A stretch of 64,000 nt of DNA from Crocosphaera sp. UHCC 0190. Its GTDB lineage: Bacteria > Cyanobacteriota > Cyanobacteriia > Cyanobacteriales > Microcystaceae. Both the position numbers and the translations under genes were made by a program. Positions 53,550 to 61,924 of this stretch are shown one piece after another. The DNA is taken from positions 1 to 64,000 of the forward strand of contig NZ_JAYGHP010000001.1 of assembly GCF_034932065.1 (NCBI RefSeq), read 5' to 3'. The notes below the pieces were generated by a model. That model was not told the DNA's origin, did no database searches, and saw nothing but the letters and a program-made list of their open reading frames with translations. Every line of letters begins with the position of its first letter. Positions within the stretch are counted from its first letter, which is position 1.

Positions 53550-55505
53550 TTAGGATAGACGTTGATTGGACTGATCGTTGCTAGTCATTCTAGGAGAGTG
53601 ACTAACTTGGTATCCAAGGGGATTTGAGCCGCTTGAATTCTGTAGGAACATGAGGCGCAGGGGGTGAAGTTGTATCCGCCAAGGAAGGGGAAGCTCTTTG
53701 AGGGCATTCCACTTATTTTTAAACACTTCGACCTGTAGGTGATAGTCGAAAGGGCTGGTAGGGGCGGAATTTAACTTCAGGTATAAAGTCATCCGATGTT
53801 GGGTTTCACTGGTAGTGGTTAACCAACAAGGGAAAATATTGTCGCTGTGGTCTTCTGTTGAGCCTTTAAGGTCAGGAAACAGCAATTGGTGGGCGCGGAT
53901 GCCAATATGGGCTAAATTTGGGGGGATGGGTTCATAAACCTTGAGGGTACATCCCCAGTCAAGGGCCGTAATTTCATTGGCAGCAAGAGGAAGGGCGCGA
54001 GAGAAATTCTTACAACCCGTGAGTTGTGCCACCCGAAAGTAATGGGGATAGTCGAAAATCTCTTGTTTTGGCCCTTGGATCAAAATGTTACCCTCTTCCA
54101 TAATTAAGAGGTTGGGACAAAGACGATAGGCTTCTTCTAGGTTATGACTAACAAAGAGGGTAACGCCGGGATAACGGGTTAAACTTAGTCTGAGAAGTTT
54201 TTCGAGTTGATCCCGTAAATAGGTGTCTAGGGCGGAAAATGGCTCATCTAGGAGTAATATATCCGGTTCACTGGCCAAAGCTCTGGCTAGGGCTACCCTT
54301 TGCTGTTGTCCCCCTGATAATTCCTGGGGATAGCGATCGCCTAATTCCCTTAACTGGACAGCAATCAGTTGTTTTTCCACCCGTTGACGAATGGCCTTAG
54401 ATGAGAGGCCTTTCGGTAGGCCAAAGGCGATATTTTGGGCAACAGTGAGATGGGGAAACAGGGCATAATTTTGGAATAAAAACCCAATCCGGCGATCGCA
54501 ACTTGGTAAATTAATACCCTGTTGGGAGTCAAATAATACCCGGCCGTTTAAGACGATGCGGCCCTGATCAGGGGTTTCCAAGCCAGCAATACAGCGCAAA
54601 ATCATGCTTTTTCCCGCCCCTGATGCCCCTAATAGCCCTAGAGGTAATTGATCCGTTGTAAAGGAGACATTAAGCAAAAAGGTAGGGAATTGCTTTTGAA
54701 TGTCCACGATCAGTTCAACGGAAGCTTGGGGGAAAGCCGGGCGGGAATTTTCCCAGGTTAAGGGAACAACTGGGGGATCGACGGTTAACAAGGTTTCATC
54801 GACTAGGGTGGGTTGTCCCTCTTTGGCCTTGCCCTTAACCCGTCGGCGGGGAGGGTTTTCTGTCCAATGGTTAACGGCCATCACTGTACTTAAGGAGACA
54901 ACTAAAATCACTGTCACCCAGAGTAACGCTTGATCCATGGCCCCACTTTCTGCGGCGAAAAAGATGGCAATAGGGATGGTTTGGGTTTTCCCTGGAATAC
55001 TCCCGGCTAACATGAGAGTTGCGCCAAATTCTCCCAAGGCACGGGCAAAGGCTAAAAGTCCCCCCGCAATTAGGCCGGGTTTGGCTAAAGGTAGCAAAAT
55101 TAGCCAAAATACTTGCCATTCTGAGGCCCCAAGGGTTCTGGCACTGGCTAAGAGGTTGCGATCAATTTGACGAAATGCCCCCAAAGCAGTTTTGTACATC
55201 AAAGGAAAGGCGACAACGGTGGCCGCAATAACGGCGGCATACCAAGTAAAAACTACCGTCACATCAAATATTCCTAAGAGTTTCCCCAAGGGGCCATGTT
55301 TGCCTAATAGTAATAACAAAAAGAAGCCAACAACCGTTGGGGGAAGCACCAAAGGGGAGGTGAAAATGCCATCAATTAACCCTTTCCCTTTTCCTTGATA
55401 TTTAAACATCCACCAAGCGGCGATCGCTCCCCAAAAAAAGGCGATCACGGTGGCCATGGCGGCGGTTTTTAAGGAAATCCAAACAGGGGAAAGGTCGAGA
55501 GTCAT
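53550..55505 (-). CDS. modBC: Molybdate ABC transporter, ModB permease fused to ModC ATPase
   Basis: The 651-residue protein has an inner-membrane permease (about 1-220; five hydrophobic segments, with the EAA-like loop ASARTLGASEWQVFW) and a linker, then an ABC ATPase (about 265-490): Walker A GASGAGKS, signature LSGGQQQRVALARAL and Walker B DILLLDEPF. A C-terminal domain (about 500-650) occupies the place of the TOBE molybdate-binding part. Fused ModB-ModC proteins are known in cyanobacteria. Its job is to bring molybdate for the FeMo cofactor. No modA is seen nearby. Upstream lies a TauE remnant. Confidence 0.92.
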   Translation of the reverse strand: MTLDLSPVWISLKTAAMATVIAFFWGAIAAWWMFKYQGKGKGLIDGIFTSPLVLPPTVVGFFLLLLLGKHGPLGKLLGIFDVTVVFTWYAAVIAATVVAFPLMYKTALGAFRQIDRNLLASARTLGASEWQVFWLILLPLAKPGLIAGGLLAFARALGEFGATLMLAGSIPGKTQTIPIAIFFAAESGAMDQALLWVTVILVVSLSTVMAVNHWTENPPRRRVKGKAKEGQPTLVDETLLTVDPPVVPLTWENSRPAFPQASVELIVDIQKQFPTFLLNVSFTTDQLPLGLLGASGAGKSMILRCIAGLETPDQGRIVLNGRVLFDSQQGINLPSCDRRIGFLFQNYALFPHLTVAQNIAFGLPKGLSSKAIRQRVEKQLIAVQLRELGDRYPQELSGGQQQRVALARALASEPDILLLDEPFSALDTYLRDQLEKLLRLSLTRYPGVTLFVSHNLEEAYRLCPNLLIMEEGNILIQGPKQEIFDYPHYFRVAQLTGCKNFSRALPLAANEITALDWGCTLKVYEPIPPNLAHIGIRAHQLLFPDLKGSTEDHSDNIFPCWLTTTSETQHRMTLYLKLNSAPTSPFDYHLQVEVFKNKWNALKELPLPWRIQLHPLRLMFLQNSSGSNPLGYQVSHSPRMTSNDQSNQRLS

Positions 55506-55534
55506 TTTACTTCCTTTGATTTGATAAAAAGCAA

Positions 55535-55729
55535 CTATTTAGGCTGAACATGAAGAAAGACTTTCAACGCAGCTAGGTTTAAGATTATACCTAAAATAAT
55601 CTTTAGGGTAGCCGCTGGAATACTGCCTACTAAAAGTTAACTTAAAATGGCTCCAATCAATGAACCAAAACTCATCGGTAGAACAGTTTTCTTGAGGAAC
55701 AAACTCGTTTCAATGTACAGATTTTTGAG
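55535..55729 (-). pseudogene. Remnant of a TauE/SafE family permease
   Basis: Read on the minus strand from 55729, the frame gives LKNLYIETSLFL, then TVLPMSFGSLIGAILS, an in-frame TAA (55637-55639), then LLVGSIPAATLKIILGIILN and AALKVFLH, ending at TAG 55535. This is the C-terminal end of a sulfite exporter TauE/SafE-type membrane protein (paired short helices with PMS-x-GS-x-x-GA). The rest of the gene (about 200 codons) is missing upstream. One stop codon and loss of the front show decay. It was too short and broken for an ordinary gene call. Confidence 0.65.
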
Positions 55730-55815
55730 TTATTTTCCTACTATAAATACTGTACCACAATTCACTTAAAATCATCCAAATAAATTGTGAAAACTTTAGA
55801 ATCATCTCATAAAAA

Positions 55816-56067
55816 TCACCTAGTTTTTCTCACATAGATTGCCCTCGCAATTGACCTATCTAATGCAATTCTTGTCCCACCAACTTTAACCACATAAGAG
55901 GGAAATCGTTGTTCTAAAGTAATAGAAAGTCCAGGCATAATACCCATCGCAATTAATTTCCTAAGAAGGTTTTCATCATTTTTGCGGAATTGAGTAATGA
56001 TGCCCTTTTCTTTTTCTTTCATCAAATTTAGAGCAGAAGATTCTACGGTAAAACTTTGAGTAAACAT
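55816..56067 (-). CDS. feoA: FeoA family protein
   Basis: The 83-residue protein has the SH3-like FeoA fold: LLRKLIAMGIMPGLSITLEQ, then VKVGGTRIALDRSIARAIYV. FeoA assists the FeoB iron permease. It begins one base after the stop of the FeoB membrane part and closes the feo unit. Confidence 0.9.
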   Translation of the reverse strand: MFTQSFTVESSALNLMKEKEKGIITQFRKNDENLLRKLIAMGIMPGLSITLEQRFPSYVVKVGGTRIALDRSIARAIYVRKTR

Positions 56068-57534
56068 TTAAGGATTAACCTCCAAAATTAGTAAGAATTG
56101 ATTGAGTAAATAACCCATAAAAAACGCAAAAAATGTCACAAAGCTACTAATCATAATGGTCTTTTTAATTCCCTGTTCTTTCACCATAAATTTAACTTGA
56201 GAAAAACAAGGAATAAACAGGGTTAAGGTAACGGCTGCCACCACTAATTGTCGTCCCATTAAGATGCCAGAATGATGTAAATCAAACATTCCTGCCGCCC
56301 CATAATCACGGCGAAAAAATCCATAAAGAAAGACAAGAGATGCTTCAGGTGGCAGCCCCAAACTAATCATGAACGGTTCTAGTGCTTGAGTTAATATTGT
56401 TAATAAACCCGTTAACTTTCCTATCCAAATTAGAACAGAACCAAAGATAAATAGGGGTATAACTTCACTCAAATACCAGCGAACACGACTATAAGTTTTC
56501 GTCAAAATTGAGCGAGGATGGGGCAACCTTAAGGGAGGAATTTCCATATAAAAATAGGACAGACTTCCGGGTAATGCTTTAGACATTAATACCCCGACAA
56601 TGGCAAAAATTACAGTAATCACACCACCCCAAATTACTAGGGCAGTCGTATCTTGAGAAAGCAAGCCAACAATTACCCCTAATTGCGCCGAGCAAGGAAT
56701 CACTAAAGCGAGGAGCAAAGAAACAATAAATCTTTCTCTTTTACTTTCAATTGTACGGGTAACTAAGGTTCCCACACTACCACAACCTAAGCCTAAAATT
56801 AAGGGAATAATAGAGCGTCCAGACAGACCAATAAGTTTAAATAAATGATCAACTAATAAAGAAATTCTTGGCAAATATCCACTATCTTCTAAGAGAGTAA
56901 ACATTAAAAAGAAAGTAGTAACAATTGGCAAAATAATCGAAATTGAATAGCGAATTCCTAGGGTGAGTATGCCATAATCATTGGCAACTAAATCCTGTAA
57001 CACAGTCCAAGGTAATAATTGAGCCGTGACAAAGTTAATAAAAGGATTAATTTTCTCCAGGAATAAGCTGTCTAAATTCTTCGCTAAAATCCCAGAGCCA
57101 AAACTACCAACTAATTGATAAATTCCGAGATAATGAATGAGAAATAATAGGGGAAATCCTGTAATTGGATTAACGGTTAACTGATGAAAAAATTCCTCAC
57201 TTTCCGTTGACTTTTTCTTAATTTTAACAATAGCAGATTCTTCGAGCTTTCGAGCAGCTTGATGACGGGTTTTAGCAATCACCAAGATCAAGGGATCACT
57301 AAATTGTGACTGCACAGAATTGACGGCAGTTTCAATGTCTTCAAAACTGGGTTCTTCCTCTCGTACTTTTTCCCAAAGTAAGGGATCTTTTTGGAGGAGT
57401 AAAAGAGCTAAACATCGCCGAGAAATTAAAGGCTGAATCGCTGCTTTAATGACATTTTTATCGGAGGAAAGAAGGCACTCGATTTTAGTAATTCCTTCTT
57501 CAATAGCTGTAGGATAGCGCAGGTTGGTGGACAT
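56068..57534 (-). CDS. feoB: FeoB membrane (Gate) part, separate gene
   Basis: The 488-residue protein begins at the point after the G domain of normal FeoB (YPTAIEEGI) and contains a helical linker (about 1-125) and about nine membrane helices. Gate-like motifs are TFFLMFTLLEDSGYLPRISL and GLGCGSVGTLVTRTIESKRE. The usual FeoB motif GxxCNVPA is changed to GCGSVG, and the second Gate motif reads PCSAQLGV. It should move ferrous iron. It starts 35 bases inside the GTPase gene, in another frame. Iron supply fits the nif context. Confidence 0.85.
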   Translation of the reverse strand: MSTNLRYPTAIEEGITKIECLLSSDKNVIKAAIQPLISRRCLALLLLQKDPLLWEKVREEEPSFEDIETAVNSVQSQFSDPLILVIAKTRHQAARKLEESAIVKIKKKSTESEEFFHQLTVNPITGFPLLFLIHYLGIYQLVGSFGSGILAKNLDSLFLEKINPFINFVTAQLLPWTVLQDLVANDYGILTLGIRYSISIILPIVTTFFLMFTLLEDSGYLPRISLLVDHLFKLIGLSGRSIIPLILGLGCGSVGTLVTRTIESKRERFIVSLLLALVIPCSAQLGVIVGLLSQDTTALVIWGGVITVIFAIVGVLMSKALPGSLSYFYMEIPPLRLPHPRSILTKTYSRVRWYLSEVIPLFIFGSVLIWIGKLTGLLTILTQALEPFMISLGLPPEASLVFLYGFFRRDYGAAGMFDLHHSGILMGRQLVVAAVTLTLFIPCFSQVKFMVKEQGIKKTIMISSFVTFFAFFMGYLLNQFLLILEVNP

Positions 57535-58126
57535 AATTAGCCATCTTAGCTGTTAAACTTTGAATGCCCCGTTTTTGAGCAGCAGACAGGGTAACAACTG
57601 GGATACCAAGAGAGGCTTCTAACTGCTTTTCATTGACCCAAATACCTAACTTTTCAGCTTCATCAACCATGTTAACGGCTAATAAAATTGGGATTTGAGT
57701 TTCCATCAGTTGAAAGGTAAGGGTTAACATCCGATTGAGATTTTTAGCATCAATAACATGAATGGCTAAATCAAGATGATCTTGAAACAATAATTCCCTA
57801 GAAAACCTTTCTTCTTCTGTCATTGGCGTTAAGGAATACATTCCTGGTGTATCAATAATTGTGACTGGTTTTCCCGCAATTATTGTCTGACTTCGAGATA
57901 CCTCTACTGTCGTTCCAGGATAGTTAGAAACTGTGGTATAAGTCCCTGTTAATACATTAAATAACAGGCTTTTTCCAACATTAGGAGAACCCACCAGCGC
58001 AAAGGTTGCTTGAGAGGAAATCATTGGGGATTCCTTTCTGAAATTTGGGGGCAAAAGTTTTTGCCAGGAACTATTTGATTGCGTGGTTGCACTTTGGCAA
58101 GTGTCAGGACATTTATTACACTTCAT
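57500..58126 (-). CDS. feoB: FeoB GTPase part, separate gene
   Basis: The 208-residue protein is the G domain of FeoB: G1 GSPNVGKS, G2 region NYPGTTVEV, G3 DTPGMYSL, G4 NMVDEAEKLG, G5 near LSAAQKRG. An N-terminal tail has a CNKCPDTC cluster. The start at 58126 lacks a good ribosome binding site; Met35 (58024) has AAGGAAT upstream and is an alternative. The 3' end overlaps the membrane part by 35 bases, so the two could be a true split gene with translational coupling, or one gene broken by a frameshift. Confidence 0.85.
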   Translation of the reverse strand: MKCNKCPDTCQSATTQSNSSWQKLLPPNFRKESPMISSQATFALVGSPNVGKSLLFNVLTGTYTTVSNYPGTTVEVSRSQTIIAGKPVTIIDTPGMYSLTPMTEEERFSRELLFQDHLDLAIHVIDAKNLNRMLTLTFQLMETQIPILLAVNMVDEAEKLGIWVNEKQLEASLGIPVVTLSAAQKRGIQSLTAKMANYVHQPALSYSY

Positions 58127-58221
58127 AGGTCAAGAAATTTACCTTAATATTATTGTATTTTTTTTTGTAGTTATAAACAGTAACTAGAGCTACATAATAA
58201 AAAAATATTTGATATTTTTAG

Positions 58222-58250
58222 CAAAAAAAATAAGCCTCATATTGGCTTAT
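58222..58250 (-). terminator. Intrinsic terminator between nif and feo units
   Basis: ATAAGCC and GGCTTAT pair around seven bases. On the minus strand the stem is followed by eight or nine T residues, the classical intrinsic terminator layout. It stands between the Cys-rich gene and feoB. Confidence 0.8.
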
Positions 58251-58348
58251 CATACTGGAGTATTTTTAACATCATCTAACTGGGTGATATAAATTTTAAG
58301 CATTATATAAGTTCAAGCTCCAATACAATTTTTAAGACAACTATCAAT

Positions 58349-58460
58349 AATATAGCAAGTCTCGTCTCATACTTGTGAGGTACAGAGTTCTCTGGTTTTA
58401 GGCAACAGGCAACAGGGAATAAACTAGGGTGTACCTCATGAGTCCAAGAAACGCTATATT
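58349..58460. mobile_element. Small MITE-like element with inverted ends
   Basis: The left end (AATATAGC ... GTGAGGTACA) and right end (complement: TGTACCTCATGAG ... GCTATATT) are imperfect inverted repeats. The middle holds AGGCAAC repeats of the heptamer kind and no ORF. An end-like piece with GACTCATGAGGTAC is also found at 38737-38764 inside another element. Confidence 0.5.
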
Positions 58461-58554
58461 TAGAGAAAAGTCATTCAATAAAGAACCGAGTTCAGGATAA
58501 GAATGACTAATAATACTACGATAGTCTAGGACTAACTTTTCACAAACTACCACC

Positions 58555-58920
58555 TTAATTCTTACCGTTAAAGTTATAAGATAGATCGGAAAAGAGAGAA
58601 GCCTTAATACAATAGTGTTTAATTTTAGTGCATTTCTTGAGAAAAATCCCATGATGGCTAATACAATCTTCAATGGGAGAATTAGAAAATTGTAAAGCGA
58701 CCTCATCAACCGGACAATTTTCATTGATTTTTGGACAAAATTTAGGCTTAAGACAGGACAGTTTCACCGTCTTATGATTCTTTTTAGATAACTCTATTTC
58801 TTGCCCAAAAAGAAACTCACTATAATCAGCCACATTATCCAACCCAAGGATATTAAGAAGAATTTCCCCCATCATCCAAAAAGTTGTTTTGAAGACAAAT
58901 GTTTTCCACTTTAAATTCAT
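58555..58920 (-). CDS. Cys-rich protein of unknown function in the nif cluster
   Basis: The frame opens at 58959; the start is set at ATG 58920 because GAGG lies eight bases upstream, giving 121 residues. An amphipathic N-terminal helix (KWKTFVFKTTFWMMGEILLN) precedes a region with several Cys residues (SCLKPKFCP, NENCP, IEDCISHH, KKCTKIKHYC), which could bind a metal or an Fe-S cluster. I do not recognise the family. It lies between fdxH and the feo genes on the nif strand, so a role in metal handling is possible. Confidence 0.55.
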   Translation of the reverse strand: MNLKWKTFVFKTTFWMMGEILLNILGLDNVADYSEFLFGQEIELSKKNHKTVKLSCLKPKFCPKINENCPVDEVALQFSNSPIEDCISHHGIFLKKCTKIKHYCIKASLFSDLSYNFNGKN

Positions 58921-59003
58921 CGGATACCTCAGCCCAATCTCTGGGATTATGTTGTACAATAAAAATCATAAAATCATGTCCTGACACACTTTAATTAGGG
59001 ACA

Positions 59004-59031
59004 GGAAGTCGTAGCCATAGCCACGACTTCC
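59004..59031 (-). terminator. Hairpin downstream of fdxH
   Basis: GGAAGTCGT and ACGACTTCC pair (9 bp) around a 10-base loop, 30 bases after the fdxH stop. There is no T-run on either side, so it may stabilise the 3' end or end transcription only partly. Confidence 0.5.
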
Positions 59032-59061
59032 CCAGCAGATGGATGAAGGTATTTGGGTAAC

Positions 59062-59481
<420 letters not shown>

Positions 59482-59534
59482 TCATTAATGGCTTCAAAAA
59501 ATGAAGTAAAATGATCAATTAATCAAAGCTTTTT

Positions 59535-59894
59535 TTAGCTACAGGGTGTAGCTTGACCGCCGCAATTTGCTGTAGAGAAAGATTTGCCGCAGCCACAAGT
59601 TTCAGTTGCATTAGGATTCGTAAAGGTGAATCCACTTTGCGTTAAACTGTCAACAAAATCGATGACAATCCCATCTAACAAAGACACACTGTTCGGGTCA
59701 ACATAGATAGGCACATTATTTTGATCAAATCGTAAATCTTCTGCATTCGGTTGGCTGACCAAATTTAAGGCGTATTCGTGGCCATTACAGCCACCATCTT
59801 TAACACCAACACGAATACCCGTGATCTTGCTTGACTCTCCGGTAAAGAAAGTTTGAAGCCGAAAAGCCGCTTTTTCTGTAAGAGTGACAGTCAT
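59535..59894 (-). CDS. hesB: HesB/IscA-type Fe-S carrier protein
   Basis: The 119-residue protein has the A-type carrier Cys set: CNGHEYAL in the middle and CGCGKSF at the end. It hands Fe-S clusters to apo-proteins; in diazotrophs the HesB type sits beside hesA in the nif cluster. A Cys-rich tail (NCGGQATPCS) is additional. No Shine-Dalgarno sequence precedes the ATG: the leader is C-rich because of the G-rich tract on the other strand. Confidence 0.93.
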   Translation of the reverse strand: MTVTLTEKAAFRLQTFFTGESSKITGIRVGVKDGGCNGHEYALNLVSQPNAEDLRFDQNNVPIYVDPNSVSLLDGIVIDFVDSLTQSGFTFTNPNATETCGCGKSFSTANCGGQATPCS

Positions 59895-59901
59895 GGTTTT
59901 T

Positions 59902-59960
59902 TGGGGGTAGTGGGGGTTTTGGGGAGTGTGGGGAGGGGGAGGTGTGGGAGGTGTGGGGAG
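59902..59960 (+). repeat. G-rich tract with many GGGG runs
   Basis: The + strand between hesB and hesA holds at least six runs of four or five G, with short loops of T, A and GT (for example GGGGGTAGTGGGGG). This fits a G-quadruplex motif on the strand that is template for the nif genes. Confidence 0.6.
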
Positions 59961-59981
59961 TTATAAAATTATGAACTCCTT

Positions 59982-60806
59982 CTACTGTCTACCTTCTACC
60001 TTCCGCTTTACCTGCCTGTTGCCTGTTGCCTGTTGCCTGTTTACATAATTAACTAACCGTTGTTGGGTAAAATTGCCACAAACGGAACAGTTAGGATCAT
60101 GGTAGGGACGGCGTTTGGCGAAGGTTGCAGTTCCTAAGTCCATGGTCAAGAGTTGACCCGTTAAAGGTTCTCCTAGACCCGTCAACAGCTTAATGCCTTC
60201 CAAAGCAGCTAAACAGGCTAAACTGCCGGAAACTGCGCCTAAAACTCCAAATCCCCACCGATCCCAATCAGGTTTTTCCGGGAAAATGCAAGATAAACAA
60301 GGAGTTTCCCCAGGAATAATGGTGGTTAAGTACGCATCCATGCCACTCATGGCCGCTTCTACCATGGGAACCCCCCAACGAACACAAGCAGCATTCAGGA
60401 GATCCCGTTCTTTGAAGTCAAAGGCGCAGTCAAAAGCAATATCAGCCTGTTGTACTAAGGCATCTACATTTTCAGGGGTGACGAAATCATGAACCGCCTC
60501 AATTTCAATCTCAGGGTTGATGTTTAAGAGGGTTTCCTTGGCTTTAAAGACCCTAGGTTGACCGACCCAACTATTGGTCATCAAAATCTGACGGTTGAGG
60601 TCATCAAGACGTAAATCACCCCCACGAACCAGAATGATTTTACCAACTCCTGCCACGGCTAAGTATAGCGCAACAGTTCCACCGAGGCCACCTACCCCCG
60701 TCACGACAGCAGTAGAGTCCTTGAGGCGTTTTTGTCCTTCCTCACCAAAACCGGGAAGTTGTATTTGTCGGGAATAGCGTTCTAATTCAGTAGGGGTGAA
60801 TTCCAT
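59982..60806 (-). CDS. hesA: HesA/ThiF-MoeB family protein of the nif cluster
   Basis: The 274-residue protein has the E1-like ATP-binding start RQIQLPGFGEEGQKRL and GVGGLGGTVALYLAVAGVG, the LDDLNRQILM region and a Cys pair at the zinc site (CLSCIF, CSVCGNF). It resembles MoeB/ThiF adenylating enzymes; in nif clusters HesA is thought to assist molybdenum or sulfur handling. The last residues (QQATGNRQ) are encoded by a heptamer repeat, so the C-terminus is extended beyond the conserved core. It starts 5 bases from nifW. Confidence 0.92.
   Translation of the reverse strand: MEFTPTELERYSRQIQLPGFGEEGQKRLKDSTAVVTGVGGLGGTVALYLAVAGVGKIILVRGGDLRLDDLNRQILMTNSWVGQPRVFKAKETLLNINPEIEIEAVHDFVTPENVDALVQQADIAFDCAFDFKERDLLNAACVRWGVPMVEAAMSGMDAYLTTIIPGETPCLSCIFPEKPDWDRWGFGVLGAVSGSLACLAALEGIKLLTGLGEPLTGQLLTMDLGTATFAKRRPYHDPNCSVCGNFTQQRLVNYVNRQQATGNRQVKRKVEGRQ
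60013..60040. repeat. Four TGCCTGT heptamers (STRR)
   Basis: Four exact tandem copies lie inside the 3' end of hesA, with two TCTACCT copies upstream (59986 onward). This is the typical short heptamer array of cyanobacteria. Confidence 0.8.
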
Positions 60807-60811
60807 GATAG

Positions 60812-61159
60812 TTACTTAGTTTCAGCTTCTTTGGCTAAATCTTCCAGTAAGACCACATTTTTTTTGCTGTCTTTGAAGACTTTAAATAGTTTGGTTTCTA
60901 GGGGACTAGAGGTTTTAAATAGTTCATAGGCTTCTTCAAAAGCTGCCTTATATTTCTCTAATCTTTCACTTTCACTGAGATCGGGGAAGGCTTCATCAAC
61001 TGCTTTGATAAGCAAAGAGAACTGCTTAAGGATATGGAGGCGATTAACATTAACAAAAGTAGGGTCATAGCTAATACCAAAAAAGGTTAAAAAGTCTTCA
61101 GCATCTTTGAGTTTGGTAAACTCAGCTAAGGTTTTTGGAGTATCAGCATCAATGGTCAT
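60812..61159 (-). CDS. nifW: Nitrogenase-stabilizing protein NifW
   Basis: The 115-residue protein has the NifW pattern: LKDAEDFLTFFGISYDPTFV near the start and NRLHILKQFS, then a helical end with EDLAKEAETK. NifW protects or matures the MoFe protein against oxygen. The start overlaps the DUF683 stop by 4 bases (ATGA type), so the two are translationally coupled. Confidence 0.93.
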   Translation of the reverse strand: MTIDADTPKTLAEFTKLKDAEDFLTFFGISYDPTFVNVNRLHILKQFSLLIKAVDEAFPDLSESERLEKYKAAFEEAYELFKTSSPLETKLFKVFKDSKKNVVLLEDLAKEAETK

Positions 61160-61392
61160 TTTAGGGTTTCCTCCCAGATGATAAGTTGTTTTTTCAGTTG
61201 ATCAAGCTCACGAAAAATATCGTAAGTTCTTTGGGCTGTGTCTAGCAGGGTTTCGTAATCTGTGGGGAGTCCCTCTGCGAGATCATGTAAATCCATTTTC
61301 ATTTGTCCGGCGGTTGAATTGAGTTTACGAACCTTCTTTTTTAGTTCAGCAACCGCTTCCGGTGTAGGTTGAATTTCAGTTGTTACTGTCAT
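61156..61392 (-). CDS. DUF683 (CCE_0567-like) nif cluster protein
   Basis: The 78-residue protein is two helices forming a hairpin (VAELKKKVRKLNSTAGQMKM, then TYDIFRELDQLKKQLIIWEE). DUF683 proteins are small helical proteins found only with nif genes and are thought to bind metal or NifX-type partners. The gene is coupled to nifW by a 4-base overlap. Confidence 0.88.
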   Translation of the reverse strand: MTVTTEIQPTPEAVAELKKKVRKLNSTAGQMKMDLHDLAEGLPTDYETLLDTAQRTYDIFRELDQLKKQLIIWEETLK

Positions 61393-61416
61393 CTTTTTAC
61401 CTCAATTAAGCTATTT

Positions 61417-61893
61417 TTAAAGTTTAGCTACTTCAGGGAATTTCTGAACTAATTCAATACCAGCCGTGACTAATTTTTCTCCTTGTTCTTTTAAGGCTTC
61501 TAAGGAATCAAAACCGAAGCGATGAGCGTCTCTGAGGGTGCGAGATGTTATTAATAAACGACCACCCCAAACTAAGGCCCAGCCAAACCCTTCATGATTT
61601 ACGTCAACCACAACTTGACATAATTGTCCGGTTTCTTTTTCTACACAAGCAGCAACGCCTCGATAGAAACACATGATTCTTAATTTTGTGGTTGGATCAA
61701 CATCGCCTTCTAGGGTAATTTCCCGTCTTTTTTTCTTAGGAATAACGAAGGGAGCAAGCACTAATTCATCTGTCCATAAGCGATACACTCCATAGTGATC
61801 GTAGGCGCGTATTTGCTGCACTAATTCTTTTAAGAAGATACTATCTGCAACTAAGATAGGGGTTGTTTCGGAATTACTGGTTGTTGTTGTCAT
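61417..61893 (-). CDS. NifX-associated protein, DUF269
   Basis: The 158-residue protein has the DUF269 stretch LVQQIRAYDHYGVYRLW, then KKRREITLEGD and a Cys region FYRGVAACVEKETGQLC, and ends LVQKFPEVAKL. Its role in FeMo cofactor assembly is inferred from its fixed place next to nifX. The ATG lies 94 bases after nifX, across a strong hairpin. Confidence 0.9.
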   Translation of the reverse strand: MTTTTSNSETTPILVADSIFLKELVQQIRAYDHYGVYRLWTDELVLAPFVIPKKKRREITLEGDVDPTTKLRIMCFYRGVAACVEKETGQLCQVVVDVNHEGFGWALVWGGRLLITSRTLRDAHRFGFDSLEALKEQGEKLVTAGIELVQKFPEVAKL

Positions 61894-61924
61894 AATAGCA
61901 ATTACAGATAGAACATTTCAGTAG

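Noticed and set aside
54700-55398. Plus-strand frames over modBC
   Set aside because: Shadows of the permease and ATPase coding region; no family match.
58398-58724. 108-residue minus-strand frame with hydrophobic character
   Set aside because: It overlaps the Cys-rich gene in another frame and the element at 58349, and no ribosome binding site or family signature is seen.
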